A stretch of 64,000 nt of DNA from Bradyrhizobium sp. CCGUVB1N3 (GCF_024199925.1 NZ_JANADR010000001.1:7071501-7135500), one strand, 5' to 3'; positions 28,091 to 37,011 are shown, counted from the first letter of the stretch. Made by a program: numbers and translations. The notes: generated from the letters alone by a model not told the origin.

Positions 28091-28155
28091 TCCGAAAAAG
28101 TGGGAAGCGGTTTTTCCTCGCGACAAACGCGGAACGCGTTTGCGCGGAGATCATG
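28085..28155. repeat. Dispersed repeat, GCATGATC family (copy 1)
   Basis: Begins GCATGATCCG and ends GAGATCATG, with CCTCGCGACAAACGCGGAAC inside. An inverted-orientation copy lies at 57223-57318. It bridges the second amidohydrolase stop codon and the Rieske gene start. Confidence 0.75.
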
Positions 28156-28170
28156 TGGAAGACATAAGGC

Positions 28171-28584
28171 ATGGCGCGACACGTGATCGCGCCGGTGGAT
28201 GAACTCCCGCCCGGCACGCGCAAATTTCTGGAGATCGACGGCAGGCCGATCGCGGTCTTCAACATCAAGGGCGAGTATTTCGGCCTCTTGAATCGCTGCC
28301 CGCATCAGGGCGCGGCGCTGTGCGAGGGACCTCTGATCGGGCTCGCGCAATCCAAGGATCCGGGCGAGATCGAGTACAGCAAATTGGGGGAGATCATCCG
28401 TTGCCCCTGGCACGGCTGGGAATTCGACGTGCGCACCGGCCAATCCTACTGCGACCCCCGCCGCTTCCGCGTCAAGGCGTATCCGGCTCATGTCGAGCCG
28501 GGCGCGAGCGTCGTGAAGGGGCCGTATGTCGCCGAGACGATCCCCGTCAAGGTCGAGAGTGACTACGTGGTGGTGGAGCTTTAG
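28171..28584 (+). CDS. Rieske [2Fe-2S] ferredoxin-type protein
   Basis: A 137-residue soluble electron carrier. The Rieske ligands are all present: C43 and H45 in [10 protein letters not shown], and C78 and H81 in [12 protein letters not shown]. The spacing is longer than in minimal ferredoxins because of an insertion ([18 protein letters not shown]). There is no catalytic domain of a Rieske oxygenase, so it is a ferredoxin-like subunit. It forms an apparent operon with the two amidohydrolases, and no oxygenase alpha subunit is encoded nearby. Its partner is unknown. Confidence 0.92.
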   Translation: MARHVIAPVDELPPGTRKFLEIDGRPIAVFNIKGEYFGLLNRCPHQGAALCEGPLIGLAQSKDPGEIEYSKLGEIIRCPWHGWEFDVRTGQSYCDPRRFRVKAYPAHVEPGASVVKGPYVAETIPVKVESDYVVVEL

Positions 28585-28588
28585 CACC

Positions 28589-28634
28589 ATTGTCATTCCG
28601 GGCTCGCCTCTTCGAGGCGCCCCGGAATGACAAT
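28589..28634. repeat. Palindromic repeat between convergent genes (GTCATTCCGGG type)
   Basis: ATTGTCATTCCGGG at 28589-28602 is matched by CCCGGAATGACAAT at 28621-28634, with TCGCCTC/GAGGCG-like segments between. It lies between the Rieske gene and the convergent transporter and could stop transcription in both directions. A shorter relative is at 46810. Confidence 0.8.
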
Positions 28635-28638
28635 ATGG

Positions 28639-29968
28639 TTAGTGACCTGCAACCGGCTCCGCCACCGGATCGTACGTTGCCACCGCCTTGCCGCCGCCGC
28701 GATAGACGGTCGAGGCCGCGATGATGCCGAGCACGGCGGCGAACATCAGCCAGAAGCCCGGGGACGCCTTGTCGCCTGTGCGCTCGATCAGCCAGGTCGA
28801 GGCGAACGGCGTGAAGGTGCCGAACAAGGCGGCCGCGAGTGCGAAGGCGAGCGAGAAGCAGGGTGCGCACATGCGCCGGCACGATCTCGACGAGCGCACC
28901 GAGCATGGTGCCGCTGTAGACGCCGAAATAGAACGAGAACATCATCTCGACCGCGAGCAGCTTGCCGAAGGTCGGCGCGGCCACCAGCCAATGCAGCGCC
29001 GGATAGGCTGTGACCAGCGACAGGCAGGCGATGGTGAGCAGCACCGGCTTGCGGCCGATGCGGTCCGACAGTGCGCCGCCGACCGGATTCCAGATGAAGT
29101 TCGTCACCGCGACCAGCAGCGTGACCAGCAGCGCATCCTGCGTCGACAGCTTCAGCACCGTCTTGCCGAAGGTTGGCGTGTAGACCGTGACGAAATAGAA
29201 CGTCGTGGTGGTGAGGATCGCGATCATCATGCCGAGGATGACGATGCGCCAGTTGGCGAGGGCCGACGAGAACACTTGCGCGGCGGTCGGATGCTTCTTC
29301 ATCGCCAAAAATTCCGGCGTCTCCTGGAGCGTCCGCCGCAGGAAGAAGATCAGCGGAATGATCAGGCAGCCGACGAAGAAGGGAATGCGCCAGCCCCAGT
29401 TGGCGACGGTGTCGGCCGGCATCAGCTCGGAGAGGATGTAGCCGAGGATCGATGCCACGAAGATCGCGACCTGCTGGCTCGAGGACTGGAACGAGGTGTA
29501 GAAGCCGCGATTGCCCGGCGTCGAGATCTCCGCAAGGTAGACCGACACACCGCCGAGCTCGACGCCGGCGGAGAATCCCTGGAGCAGGCGGCCGAGCAGA
29601 ACGATGATCGGCGCGGCGATGCCGATCGTCGCGTAGCTCGGGCAGAACGCGATCACGACCGTGCCCGCCGCCATGATCGCGAGCGTGACGATCAGGCCCT
29701 GGCGGCGGCCGATGCGGTCGATATAGGCCCCTAACACGATCGCGCCGACGGGGCGCATCAACGCGCCGAGCCAGAACACGCCAAAGGTGTTGAGCAGCGA
29801 AGCCGTCTCATTGGCTGCGGGGAAGAACGCCTTGCCGATCGCGGCGGCATAGAAGCCGAACAGGAAGAAATCGAACTGTTCGAGGAAATTGCCCGACGTC
29901 GCGCGCAGGATCGCGCCGATGCGCGACTTGATCTCGGGTGGATTGGTTGAAGTGGCCGGTCCAGCCAT
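28639..29968 (-). pseudogene. MFS transporter (metabolite:H+ symporter type), frameshifted near its 3' end
   Basis: The first ~367 codons read as an intact 12-helix major-facilitator protein of the MHS/citrate-symporter type: [67 protein letters not shown]. At VPAHVRT the frame turns into arginine-rich noise. The expected continuation ([18 protein letters not shown]... ending VAEPVAGH) is in another frame and ends at 28639. The break is around 28857-28863, best explained by loss of two bases or gain of one in ACCCTG-CTTCTC. If the original frame were used, the tail would run on to 28547 and overlap the Rieske gene. It is either a recent inactivating mutation or a sequencing error. It would import an organic acid for the neighbouring enzymes. 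Confidence 0.85.
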
Positions 29969-30108
29969 GACGCTTGCTCCCTGAAGATGTAGCCGGACCG
30001 GAACTCATTTTCACGGCAGGCGACGGATCGTGCTGCGACAATCTGTCTTACCCCTCTCGCACGAGGTTGCGGGAGTCAACCGATTTCGCCGCCGAAGTTG
30101 ATGATTTT

Positions 30109-31002
30109 TCAGGCTTTATTCTGCGCTGCAGCGACCAACCAGTCGCGGAACGCGACCAGTTTCGGCGCCTCGCGGCGGCCGTCTGGTGCGACCAGGTAGA
30201 ACCCGGCATCGGCGGGAAGTGCGATCCGGAAGGGGACCACGAGGCGGCCCTTGGCGATATCGTCCTGGACGTAGGTAGTCCGCCCCATCGCCACCCCCAT
30301 GCCGTCGATCGCCGCCTGCACTGTCATGAGCGTCATGTCGAAGGTGATGCCGGGCTGCTTGGAAATGCTGGTCGATAGTCCCGCAGCCGTCAGCCACAGC
30401 CGCCAGTCGTCGCCGTTGTTGGTGTGCAGCAGCACGTGGTCTTTCAGGTCCTGAGGTGCGCGCAGCGGCTTGTCGCCCCTGAGCAGCGAGGGGCTGCACA
30501 CCGGGAACAGCTCGTCCCGCATCAGCCACTCGGCGCGTACGCCCGGCCATTGGCCGCGGCCGTAACGGATCGCGGCATCGACATTGTCGCGCTGGAAATC
30601 GACCAGGCTGGTCGATGTGGTGATGCGGACGTCGATGCCGGGATGCTGCTCCTGGAAATTGGTCAGCCGCGGCAGCAGCCATTTGGCGGCGAGCGAGGCG
30701 ATGGTCGAAACGGTCAGCACCTTGTCGTCGTCCTTGCGAAGCAGCCGGTCGGTCGCGAGCCTGAGGTCGTTGAAGGCGGCGCGGACGCCGGGAAGGTAGT
30801 CTCGCGCTTCGGGCGTCAGCGCCAGGGCGCGGTTCTGGCGCACGAACAGGCGGATGCCGAGCTCCTCCTCGAGCCTGCGGATCTGATGGCTGATCGCGGT
30901 CTGCGTCACGTTCAGCTCGGCCGCAGCCAGCGTGAAGCTGAGGTGGCGCGCGGCGGCCTCAAACGCCCGCAAACCGTTCAGGGAGGGCAATCTGGCAGTC
31001 AT
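30109..31002 (-). CDS. LysR-family transcriptional regulator (GcvA-like)
   Basis: A 297-residue regulator. The winged helix-turn-helix is at residues 5-65 (LNGLRAFEAAARHLSFTLAAAELNVTQTAISHQIRRLEEELGIRLFVR, spanning the recognition helix). The effector domain begins near 90 (VLTVSTIASLAAKWLLPRL, GIDVRITTSTSLVDF) and is of the GcvA type. It lies upstream of the frameshifted transporter on the same strand, 140 bp away, and may control that gene or the amidohydrolase/Rieske genes. Regulation of the cluster is inferred from position only. Confidence 0.92.
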   Translation of the reverse strand: MTARLPSLNGLRAFEAAARHLSFTLAAAELNVTQTAISHQIRRLEEELGIRLFVRQNRALALTPEARDYLPGVRAAFNDLRLATDRLLRKDDDKVLTVSTIASLAAKWLLPRLTNFQEQHPGIDVRITTSTSLVDFQRDNVDAAIRYGRGQWPGVRAEWLMRDELFPVCSPSLLRGDKPLRAPQDLKDHVLLHTNNGDDWRLWLTAAGLSTSISKQPGITFDMTLMTVQAAIDGMGVAMGRTTYVQDDIAKGRLVVPFRIALPADAGFYLVAPDGRREAPKLVAFRDWLVAAAQNKA

Positions 31003-31113
31003 TTGGCAGCAGGATGCATGAGCTTATTTCATGCGAAAGGGTTCAAATTGTCGTTTGTCGAAACGTCAGGCAAGGCAGATATTGCGTGTGGAAGTTAGCT
31101 CCAGGAGCTGAAA

Positions 31114-31317
31114 ATGTCTACGCTCACCGACAATTCGATGACAAATCATCATGCGCCAAGCTTGCTGTACCAGATCGGGGAGACCCTCCATGTCTGGCAC
31201 GAGCGCTACCGCACCCGCAAAGAGCTGTCCCAGTGGACCACGCGTGATCTCCAGGACGTCGGTCTCTCCTGGGGTGACATTGCCTTCGAGGCTGAAAAAC
31301 CCTTCTGGCGGGCCTGA
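31114..31317 (+). CDS. DUF1127 (YjiS-like) small protein
   Basis: A 67-residue protein. AGGAG lies 6 nt before the ATG. The C-terminal part RYRTRKELSQWTTRDLQDVGLSWGDI is the DUF1127 motif, an arginine-rich helix pair ending in L-x-D-[IV]-G-L. In alphaproteobacteria such small proteins can bind RNA or affect phosphate and carbon metabolism. Nothing in this gene or its neighbours specifies its target. A GNAT gene follows after 70 bp and may be co-transcribed. Confidence 0.9.
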   Translation: MSTLTDNSMTNHHAPSLLYQIGETLHVWHERYRTRKELSQWTTRDLQDVGLSWGDIAFEAEKPFWRA

Positions 31318-31387
31318 TTGGCCGCCCGGCCGGCGCCGCCTCAGAAGAGGGGCGCCGGCGGTCCCTTTCTCGCCGCGGGAGACTCCC

Positions 31388-32011
31388 ATGAGCACGCTGC
31401 GCCTGGATGATCTCAAGCAATATTCGGACACGCTGCGCACCCGTCACGGGGACGCGCTCACGCTGCGCTTCGTCGAGCCGCGCGACACGGAGGAACTCCA
31501 GCACTATTTCCGCTCGCTGTCGTCCCGCTCCCGCTACAACCGTTTCTTCGGCGCGTTGAGTGAGCTGCCGAAGGCGCTGCTGCACGACTTCACCCATGTC
31601 GGCGAGCGTGAGCGCTTTAGCGTAATCGCGACCATGATGGTCGATGGATTCGAGACCGTTGTCGGCGAGGCGCGCTACGCCTTCCACGCCGAGACATCGG
31701 CCGTCGAATTCGGCCTGTCGGTCGACGACCGCTGGCAGGGCCACGGCATCGGCACGGCGCTGCTCAAAAATCTCGAATGCCGCGCGGCCGCCTTTGGAGC
31801 CGAGCACATCTTCGGCGACACGCTGCGTTCTAACGCTGTGATGGTGTCGCTGGCCCGCAAATCCGGCTTCGCCTTCGTCAATCATCCCGACGATTGGAAG
31901 CTGGTGCGGTTCGACAAGGAGATCGCCATCGAGCCGAAGGACATTCCCTGCGCAAGCTGGCGTCTCGCCGCTCTTTCCCGTCAGGCCGAAAGCCCCTCAG
32001 CCACAGCCTGA
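31388..32011 (+). CDS. GNAT-family N-acetyltransferase
   Basis: A 207-residue acetyltransferase. ATG at 31388 has GGGAG 6 nt upstream; a longer open frame only overlaps the DUF1127 gene. The acetyl-CoA-binding motif A is VEFGLSVDDRWQGHGIGTALL (Q/R-x-x-G-x-G/A at about 115-122), preceded by a strand with ETVVGEARYAF. The N-terminus (LRFVEPRDTEELQHYFRSLSSRSRYNRF) resembles the GNAT modules found alone or in protein-acetylating enzymes of the Pat type. Substrate unknown. A strong terminator follows 10 bp after the stop. Confidence 0.9.
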   Translation: MSTLRLDDLKQYSDTLRTRHGDALTLRFVEPRDTEELQHYFRSLSSRSRYNRFFGALSELPKALLHDFTHVGERERFSVIATMMVDGFETVVGEARYAFHAETSAVEFGLSVDDRWQGHGIGTALLKNLECRAAAFGAEHIFGDTLRSNAVMVSLARKSGFAFVNHPDDWKLVRFDKEIAIEPKDIPCASWRLAALSRQAESPSATA

Positions 32012-32021
32012 CCGTACTCGA

Positions 32022-32059
32022 AGCCCGGTTCTGGTGAGCCAGAACCGGGCTTGTTTTTT
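32022..32059 (+). terminator. Rho-independent terminator after the GNAT gene
   Basis: A 13-bp perfect stem, AGCCCGGTTCTGG (32022-32034) with its complement at 32039-32051, has a 4-nt loop TGAG. A T-rich tail follows at 32052-32059. Confidence 0.93.
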
Positions 32060-32161
32060 GCCCAGATCACGCGGTGGCAGCGCCGGTAAAGTCGGTCGAG
32101 GTCGCGACCGTCAGCCCGGGCTACGAAATATCGAGCGCTTCCGAATGAACGGCGGAGCCCG

Positions 32162-32992
32162 TTACTTGCCCGTGAACACCGGCTTGCGTTTATCGATGAA
32201 GGCCTGCACTGCCTCCTTGTGGTCGGCCGTCGTGGTCAGGCGGATCAGCCGTCCGGCCTCGTGGTCGCGGGCGGTCTCGAAATCGAACAGCAGGGCCTCG
32301 TCGAGATTGTCCTTCATGTAGCGCAGCGCGAGCCGGGGGCCCTCGGCCAGCGATCTGGCCAGCGCGAAGGCATCCTCTTGTAATTTGTCGTCCGGCACGA
32401 CGCGATTGACGAGGCCGATCGCCTCGCACCTGATGGCATCGACCTTGTCGCCCGTGAACATCAATTCGCGCGCCCGCGCCGTGCCGACGAGACGCGTGAG
32501 CAGCCAGGCGATGCCATAGTCGCCGCTGAGCGCAACGCGGGCATAGCCGGTGGTAACGAACGCCGATTGTGCGGCGATACGGATGTCGCAGGCCATGGCG
32601 ATCGCAAGGCCTGCGCCGACCGCGGGGCCGGGCAGCGCCGCGATGGTCGGTTTGCGCACGGACACCAGCGCGCCGGTGAGCAACCGCTGCCGCTCCTGCA
32701 AATCGGCGACCCGGTCGTCGAAGGACATTTCGAGCTTGGCCTTGTCGCGATGCACGCCCATGCCCTTGACGTTGCCGCCGGCGCAGAAGGCTTGTCCCGC
32801 GCCGGTGATCAGGAGCGCGCCGACATTTTGATCCTCGCCGCAGGTCCGGATGATGGTGCGTAGCGCCGGCGTCAGCGTGTCCGACAGCGAATTGCGCGCC
32901 TCGGGCCGGTTCAGCGTGATCACCGCGACGCGGTCGCGAATGACGCAGAGGAGTTCGTCGGTGCCGGTGTCGATGATGGTTTCGGTGGTCAT
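32162..32992 (-). CDS. Enoyl-CoA hydratase/isomerase family protein
   Basis: A 276-residue crotonase-fold enzyme. ATG at 32992 (MTTETIIDTG) is used; the longer frame to 33073 runs into a family-A repeat. Family features: VITLNRPEARNSLS, oxyanion-hole segment GAGQAFCAGGNVKGMG, and PTIAALPGPAVGAGLAIAMACDIRIAAQSAFV. At the usual acid position the sequence is LSGDYGIAWLL, with Asp and no Glu, as in isomerase-like crotonases (PaaG type). It probably acts in beta-oxidation of an unsaturated acyl-CoA. An SDR lies upstream on the same strand with a repeat between. Confidence 0.9.
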   Translation of the reverse strand: MTTETIIDTGTDELLCVIRDRVAVITLNRPEARNSLSDTLTPALRTIIRTCGEDQNVGALLITGAGQAFCAGGNVKGMGVHRDKAKLEMSFDDRVADLQERQRLLTGALVSVRKPTIAALPGPAVGAGLAIAMACDIRIAAQSAFVTTGYARVALSGDYGIAWLLTRLVGTARARELMFTGDKVDAIRCEAIGLVNRVVPDDKLQEDAFALARSLAEGPRLALRYMKDNLDEALLFDFETARDHEAGRLIRLTTTADHKEAVQAFIDKRKPVFTGK

Positions 32993-33006
32993 GCTTGCCT
33001 GCTCCC

Positions 33007-33100
33007 GTAGGGTGGGCAACGCGCAGCGTGCCCACCACTTCTGCATTCCGTGTTGATCATGAGAGGTGGGCACGGCGCTGCGCGCCTTTGCCCGCCCTAC
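33007..33100. repeat. Dispersed palindromic repeat, family A (copy 3)
   Basis: Outer arms GTAGGGTGGGCAA and TTTGCCCGCCCTAC, with GTGCCCACC/GGTGGGCAC inside, between the SDR and enoyl-CoA hydratase genes. Confidence 0.85.
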
Positions 33101-33111
33101 GGCAGTTCACT

Positions 33112-33813
33112 TCAAAACTTCTCCACCCAGGGTCGCAGCTCCATTTCCCAGGCCCAAGCGCTGCGCGGCTGTTGCAGGACGTTCCAATAGCTCTGCGCGA
33201 TCGCATCGGGATCGAGCATCGAATCCGGTCTGTCCGGCGCCTCCGTGCGCGCTGCGCTGCGGATGCCGCCGTCGATGACGAAATGGGCGACATGGATGCC
33301 CTGCGGCGCCAGCTCGCGCGCCATGCTCTGCGCAAGCCCGCGCAGCGCGAACTTGCCCATCGCGAATGGCGCGGACTGCGCATAGCCCTTCACGCTCGCG
33401 GACGCGCCCGTGAACAGGATCGCGCCGTGCCTGTTGGGCAGCATGCGTTTGGCCGCCTCTTGCGCCACCAGAAAACCGCCGAAGGCGCTGACCGTGATCG
33501 ACTGCGCGACATCGGCTGCGACGAGCTCAACGAACGGTCCGCGCGTCCGGCCGCTGGCGTTGTAGACCACGACGTCGGGCGTACCGATCTCTCGCGCGAC
33601 GAGGCCGAACAGGCGCTCGACCTCCTCCGGTTTGGTTGCGTCGCAGACATAGGCCTTCGCGCCCGTCTCGCCGCAGAGCGCGCCGAGTTTTTCGATCTTT
33701 CGCGCGGCGAGCGCCACGCGCAGGCCTTGCGCAGACAACAGTCTTGCCAGCGAAGCGCTCAGGCCCTCGCCGGCACCGACGATGAGCGCAATGTTGTACT
33801 TGGGATGTTCCAT
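33112..33813 (-). CDS. Short-chain dehydrogenase/reductase-like protein with Phe at the catalytic Tyr
   Basis: A 233-residue Rossmann-fold protein. The cofactor loop is GAGEGLSAS (13-21), and YNASG takes the place of the NAG motif. Ser138 in TGAS and Lys154 are retained, but the position of the catalytic tyrosine is Phe150 (PFAMGKFALRGLAQ), so the usual YxxxK becomes FxxxK. I recall this FAMGK form from other annotated SDRs, so it may define a subfamily rather than a decayed copy. Reduction by the classical proton-relay is unlikely; it may bind an acyl-CoA or act by another route. It lies upstream of an enoyl-CoA hydratase on the same strand and is divergent from the AidB-like gene. Confidence 0.88.
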   Translation of the reverse strand: MEHPKYNIALIVGAGEGLSASLARLLSAQGLRVALAARKIEKLGALCGETGAKAYVCDATKPEEVERLFGLVAREIGTPDVVVYNASGRTRGPFVELVAADVAQSITVSAFGGFLVAQEAAKRMLPNRHGAILFTGASASVKGYAQSAPFAMGKFALRGLAQSMARELAPQGIHVAHFVIDGGIRSAARTEAPDRPDSMLDPDAIAQSYWNVLQQPRSAWAWEMELRPWVEKF

Positions 33814-34058
33814 GGTGCGATCCTCTGGGGAGCAGGAACAGCGGATCTATGCATGCTTCGCTCGAGCGACCAGCCGTGTCCACTGAGGCGGCCGATCACA
33901 ATTCCGCAGGGCGGTCCAGGCCATCGCCACGCTCATGCCTCCCTGACGATTTGCGGCTTTATCCGCATCCTCGCCTGGAGCATGATCGACATCATCCCAA
34001 GCAGCAAGCACCAAAGCGGCGGAAAATGCCGCGGGACGGAAACGAAAAGAGGTCGATC

Positions 34059-35843
34059 ATGCACAAGCCGGGCACGTCGCAGCAGGAAAGCGCCGCGGCC
34101 GAGCAGTCAGGCCTGCTTGCGCCCGATACTACAGGCATGAATTTCTACCGCGCCGATCCGACGTTGACGGACCTGTTGCGCATCCATTTGCCCGATCCGC
34201 TCTTCCGTCACATCGAGCCGCATCTCGACCGTCTCGGCGAGCTCGCCGGCGGCACTCTCGACGAATGCGCACGGCTCGCCGACCGGCATACGCCGGTGCT
34301 GCACCAGCGCGACAAGTTCGGCCGCGACGTGCAGTGGATCGAATATCATCCGGCCTATCGCGAGCTGGAGAAGGCTGCGTTCGGCGAGTTCGGCATTCAC
34401 GCGCTGTCGATTCGCAAGGGCATCATGGGCTGGCCGGACAAGTATCCCGTCGTGGCCAAGCACGCCTTCACCTTCCTGTTCAACCAGACCGAATTCGGCA
34501 TGGGCTGCCCGATCAATGTCACCGATGGCTGCGCCAAGCTCTTGGCGAATTTCGGCAGCGAGGCGTTGAAGGCAAAATATCTGGACGGCCTGACCCAGAC
34601 CGACATGAGCAAGCTGACGCAGGGCGGCCAGTTCATGACCGAGAAGGAGGGCGGCTCGGACGTCGGCACGCTGACGACGCGCGCGGTGCAGGACGGCGAT
34701 CATTGGCGGCTCACCGGCGAAAAATGGTTCTGCTCGAATGCCGACGCCAAAGTCGTGATGCTGCTTGCGCGCCCCGAGGGCGCCGGCCCCGGCACGCGCG
34801 GCGTCGGCCTGTTCCTGATGCCACGCTTCCTCGACGACGGTTCGCAAAACCACTACCGGATCGTGCGGCTGAAGGACAAGCTTGGCACTCGTTCGATGGC
34901 CTCGGGCGAGATCAAGCTCGAAGGCGCAATCGCCTATGCGGTCGGCAAGCTCGACCGCGGCTTCGTGCAGATGGCGGAGATGGTCAACTCCTCGCGGCTC
35001 TCGAATGGCGTGAAGTCGACGGCGCTGATGCGCCGCGCCTACCACGACGCGATGACGGTCGCGACCAACCGCGTGGTGTTCGGCAAGCGCATCATCGACC
35101 TGCCGCTCGGTCGGCGGCAGATGATGAAGATCCTGCTGCCGGTCGAGCAGGCGCTGTCGATGAGCTTTCTCACCGCCGACGCGCTCGACCGCGCCGAAGC
35201 CGGCAGCCAGGATGCCGCGGCGCTGCTGCGCATCCTCACGCCGACGCTGAAGTTCCGCGCCACGCGCGATGCGCGAAAGGTCTGCGGCGATGCGCTCGAG
35301 ATGCGCGGCGGCATCGGCTATATCGAGGAGTTCGCCACATCGCGGCTGCTGCGTGATGCCCATCTCGGCTCGATCTGGGAAGGCACCGGCAACATCGTCG
35401 CGATCGACGCCTTGACCCGCGCGGTCGGCCGCCACGGCGCGGAGGCCGCGCTCGCGGCCGATCTGCACGCCCGGCTCGACGACAGCCCGACCGTGCCGCA
35501 AGCATGGCGCGATCGCCTGCGCGGGCTCACCGATCGCGCGGTCGGCTTCGCGCGCGAGGTCGCTGATAGCGCCGACAACGAAGCCGATGCGCGGCGCGCC
35601 ACCAGCCTGCTCTATCATGTCGCAAGCGCCGTCGCGCTTGCATGGGAATCGCATCGCATCCACGAGATGCGCGGCGATGCGCGACGACTGCTGTTGTCGC
35701 GGCTCGTGATCGATCATCGGGTATCGCCAAGCGATCCGTTCCGACTCACGGAAAATCCAACCCAACAAGCCATCGTGTCGCTGCTACTGGGCGTCCGTAC
35801 GGCTGCGATGGCCGAGGTTGGCGAACTGATCTTGGCAGCGTAG
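34059..35843 (+). CDS. AidB-like acyl-CoA dehydrogenase
   Basis: A 594-residue flavoprotein. ATG at 34059 has AGAGG 6 nt upstream; the open frame to 33849 shows no conserved features. It matches AidB-type dehydrogenases in the middle and C-terminal parts: FMTEKEGGSDVGTLTTRA, LTGEKWFCSNADAKV, VRLKDKLGTRSMASGEIKLEGA, and the long block ending RGGIGYIEEFATSRLLRDAHLGSIWEGTGNIV. It is longer than E. coli AidB (541), with a helical C-terminal extension. AidB binds DNA and FAD; many homologs act on acyl-CoA instead. The zinc alcohol dehydrogenase 46 bp downstream and nearby hydratase and SDR suggest lipid or aromatic catabolism rather than DNA repair. Confidence 0.9.
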   Translation: MHKPGTSQQESAAAEQSGLLAPDTTGMNFYRADPTLTDLLRIHLPDPLFRHIEPHLDRLGELAGGTLDECARLADRHTPVLHQRDKFGRDVQWIEYHPAYRELEKAAFGEFGIHALSIRKGIMGWPDKYPVVAKHAFTFLFNQTEFGMGCPINVTDGCAKLLANFGSEALKAKYLDGLTQTDMSKLTQGGQFMTEKEGGSDVGTLTTRAVQDGDHWRLTGEKWFCSNADAKVVMLLARPEGAGPGTRGVGLFLMPRFLDDGSQNHYRIVRLKDKLGTRSMASGEIKLEGAIAYAVGKLDRGFVQMAEMVNSSRLSNGVKSTALMRRAYHDAMTVATNRVVFGKRIIDLPLGRRQMMKILLPVEQALSMSFLTADALDRAEAGSQDAAALLRILTPTLKFRATRDARKVCGDALEMRGGIGYIEEFATSRLLRDAHLGSIWEGTGNIVAIDALTRAVGRHGAEAALAADLHARLDDSPTVPQAWRDRLRGLTDRAVGFAREVADSADNEADARRATSLLYHVASAVALAWESHRIHEMRGDARRLLLSRLVIDHRVSPSDPFRLTENPTQQAIVSLLLGVRTAAMAEVGELILAA

Positions 35844-35889
35844 GCTGCGCCTCGCGTATAAACCAAAGAAAAGCGATAGGGAGTGCCCG

Positions 35890-36978
35890 ATGAAGGCTGC
35901 CGTCCTCTACGAAGTCAACAAGCCACTCGTCATCGAGGATGTTAGCCTGCCGAAGCCGGGCCCGCGCGAGGTCCTGATCCGCACCGCGGTCGCCGGCCTC
36001 TGCCACTCCGACCTGCACTTCATGGAAGGGCTCTATCCGCATCCGCTGCCCGCGGTGCTCGGCCACGAATCGGCAGGCATCGTCGAGCAGGTCGGCTCCG
36101 ATGTGACCTATGTGAAGCCGGGGGATCACGTCGTCACCTGCCTCTCCGTGTTCTGCGGCACCTGCGACAACTGCACGACGGGACGCACGGTGCTCTGCAC
36201 TGACACCACGGTGAAGATGCTGCCGGGTGTCTCCGATCGGATGCAATGGTCGAAGCCGGAGAAGCTGCACCAGTTCCTCAATCTGTCATCCTTCGCCGAG
36301 CAGATGCTGGTGCATGAGAACGCGATCGTCAAAATTCGCAAGGACATGCCGCTCGAGCTTGCTGCGCTGATCGGCTGCGGCGTGATCACCGGCTATGGCG
36401 CGGTCGTGAACACCGCAAAAGTTCAGGCTGGCGAGACCGTGGCGGTGATCGGCTGCGGCGGCGTCGGCATGGCCGCGATCAACGGCGCCGAGATTGCGGG
36501 TGCCGGTCGCATCATCGCGATCGATACCAACCCGGCCAAACTCCAGCTCGCGACCAAGCTCGGCGCCACCGACATCATCAATCCCGCCGACGGCGACGTG
36601 GTGAAGCAGGTGCGCGACCTCACCAATGGCGGCGTGCATCATTCCTTCGAGGTGCTCGGTCGCAAGGAAACCGCGGAGCAGGCGTTCGGCATGCTCGCCT
36701 CCGGCGGCACAGCGACGATCGTCGGCATGATCCCGTTCGGGCAGAAGATCGAGCTTCACGGCTTCGACTTCCTGCGCGAGCGCAAGATCCAGGGCTCGTC
36801 GATGGGCTCGAACCACTTCCGCGTCGACATGCCGCGCCTGGTCGAGTTCTACCTGCGCGGCCGCTTGCACCTGGAGGACTGGATCTCGGCCAAGCTGAAG
36901 CTTTCCGAGATCAACGAAGGCTTCGCCAACATGAAAGCCGGCAAGACGCTGCGCAGCGTGATCATGTTTGATAGTTAG
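35890..36978 (+). CDS. Zinc-dependent alcohol dehydrogenase (medium-chain, class III-like)
   Basis: A 362-residue cytoplasmic NAD(P)-dependent dehydrogenase. Catalytic zinc ligands are C38 (GLCHSDLH), H59 with E60 (GHES) and C163 (IGCGVITGYG). Structural zinc ligands are C89, C92, C95 and C103. The Rossmann motif is GCGGVG (188-193), followed by IIAIDTNPAKLQLA where the Asp favours NAD. It oxidises or forms an alcohol/aldehyde; the substrate is not evident. GATAGGGAG lies upstream of the start. It follows the AidB-like gene by 46 bp and may share its transcript. Confidence 0.93.
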   Translation: MKAAVLYEVNKPLVIEDVSLPKPGPREVLIRTAVAGLCHSDLHFMEGLYPHPLPAVLGHESAGIVEQVGSDVTYVKPGDHVVTCLSVFCGTCDNCTTGRTVLCTDTTVKMLPGVSDRMQWSKPEKLHQFLNLSSFAEQMLVHENAIVKIRKDMPLELAALIGCGVITGYGAVVNTAKVQAGETVAVIGCGGVGMAAINGAEIAGAGRIIAIDTNPAKLQLATKLGATDIINPADGDVVKQVRDLTNGGVHHSFEVLGRKETAEQAFGMLASGGTATIVGMIPFGQKIELHGFDFLRERKIQGSSMGSNHFRVDMPRLVEFYLRGRLHLEDWISAKLKLSEINEGFANMKAGKTLRSVIMFDS

Positions 36979-37011
36979 GCAACGATCTCTAGCGTCGCTC
37001 CTCAGTCAGGC

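Noticed and set aside
28547..28640. C-terminal extension of the MFS protein past the frameshift
   Set aside because: Arginine-rich and overlapping a palindromic repeat and the end of the Rieske gene; the conserved helices are in the other frame.
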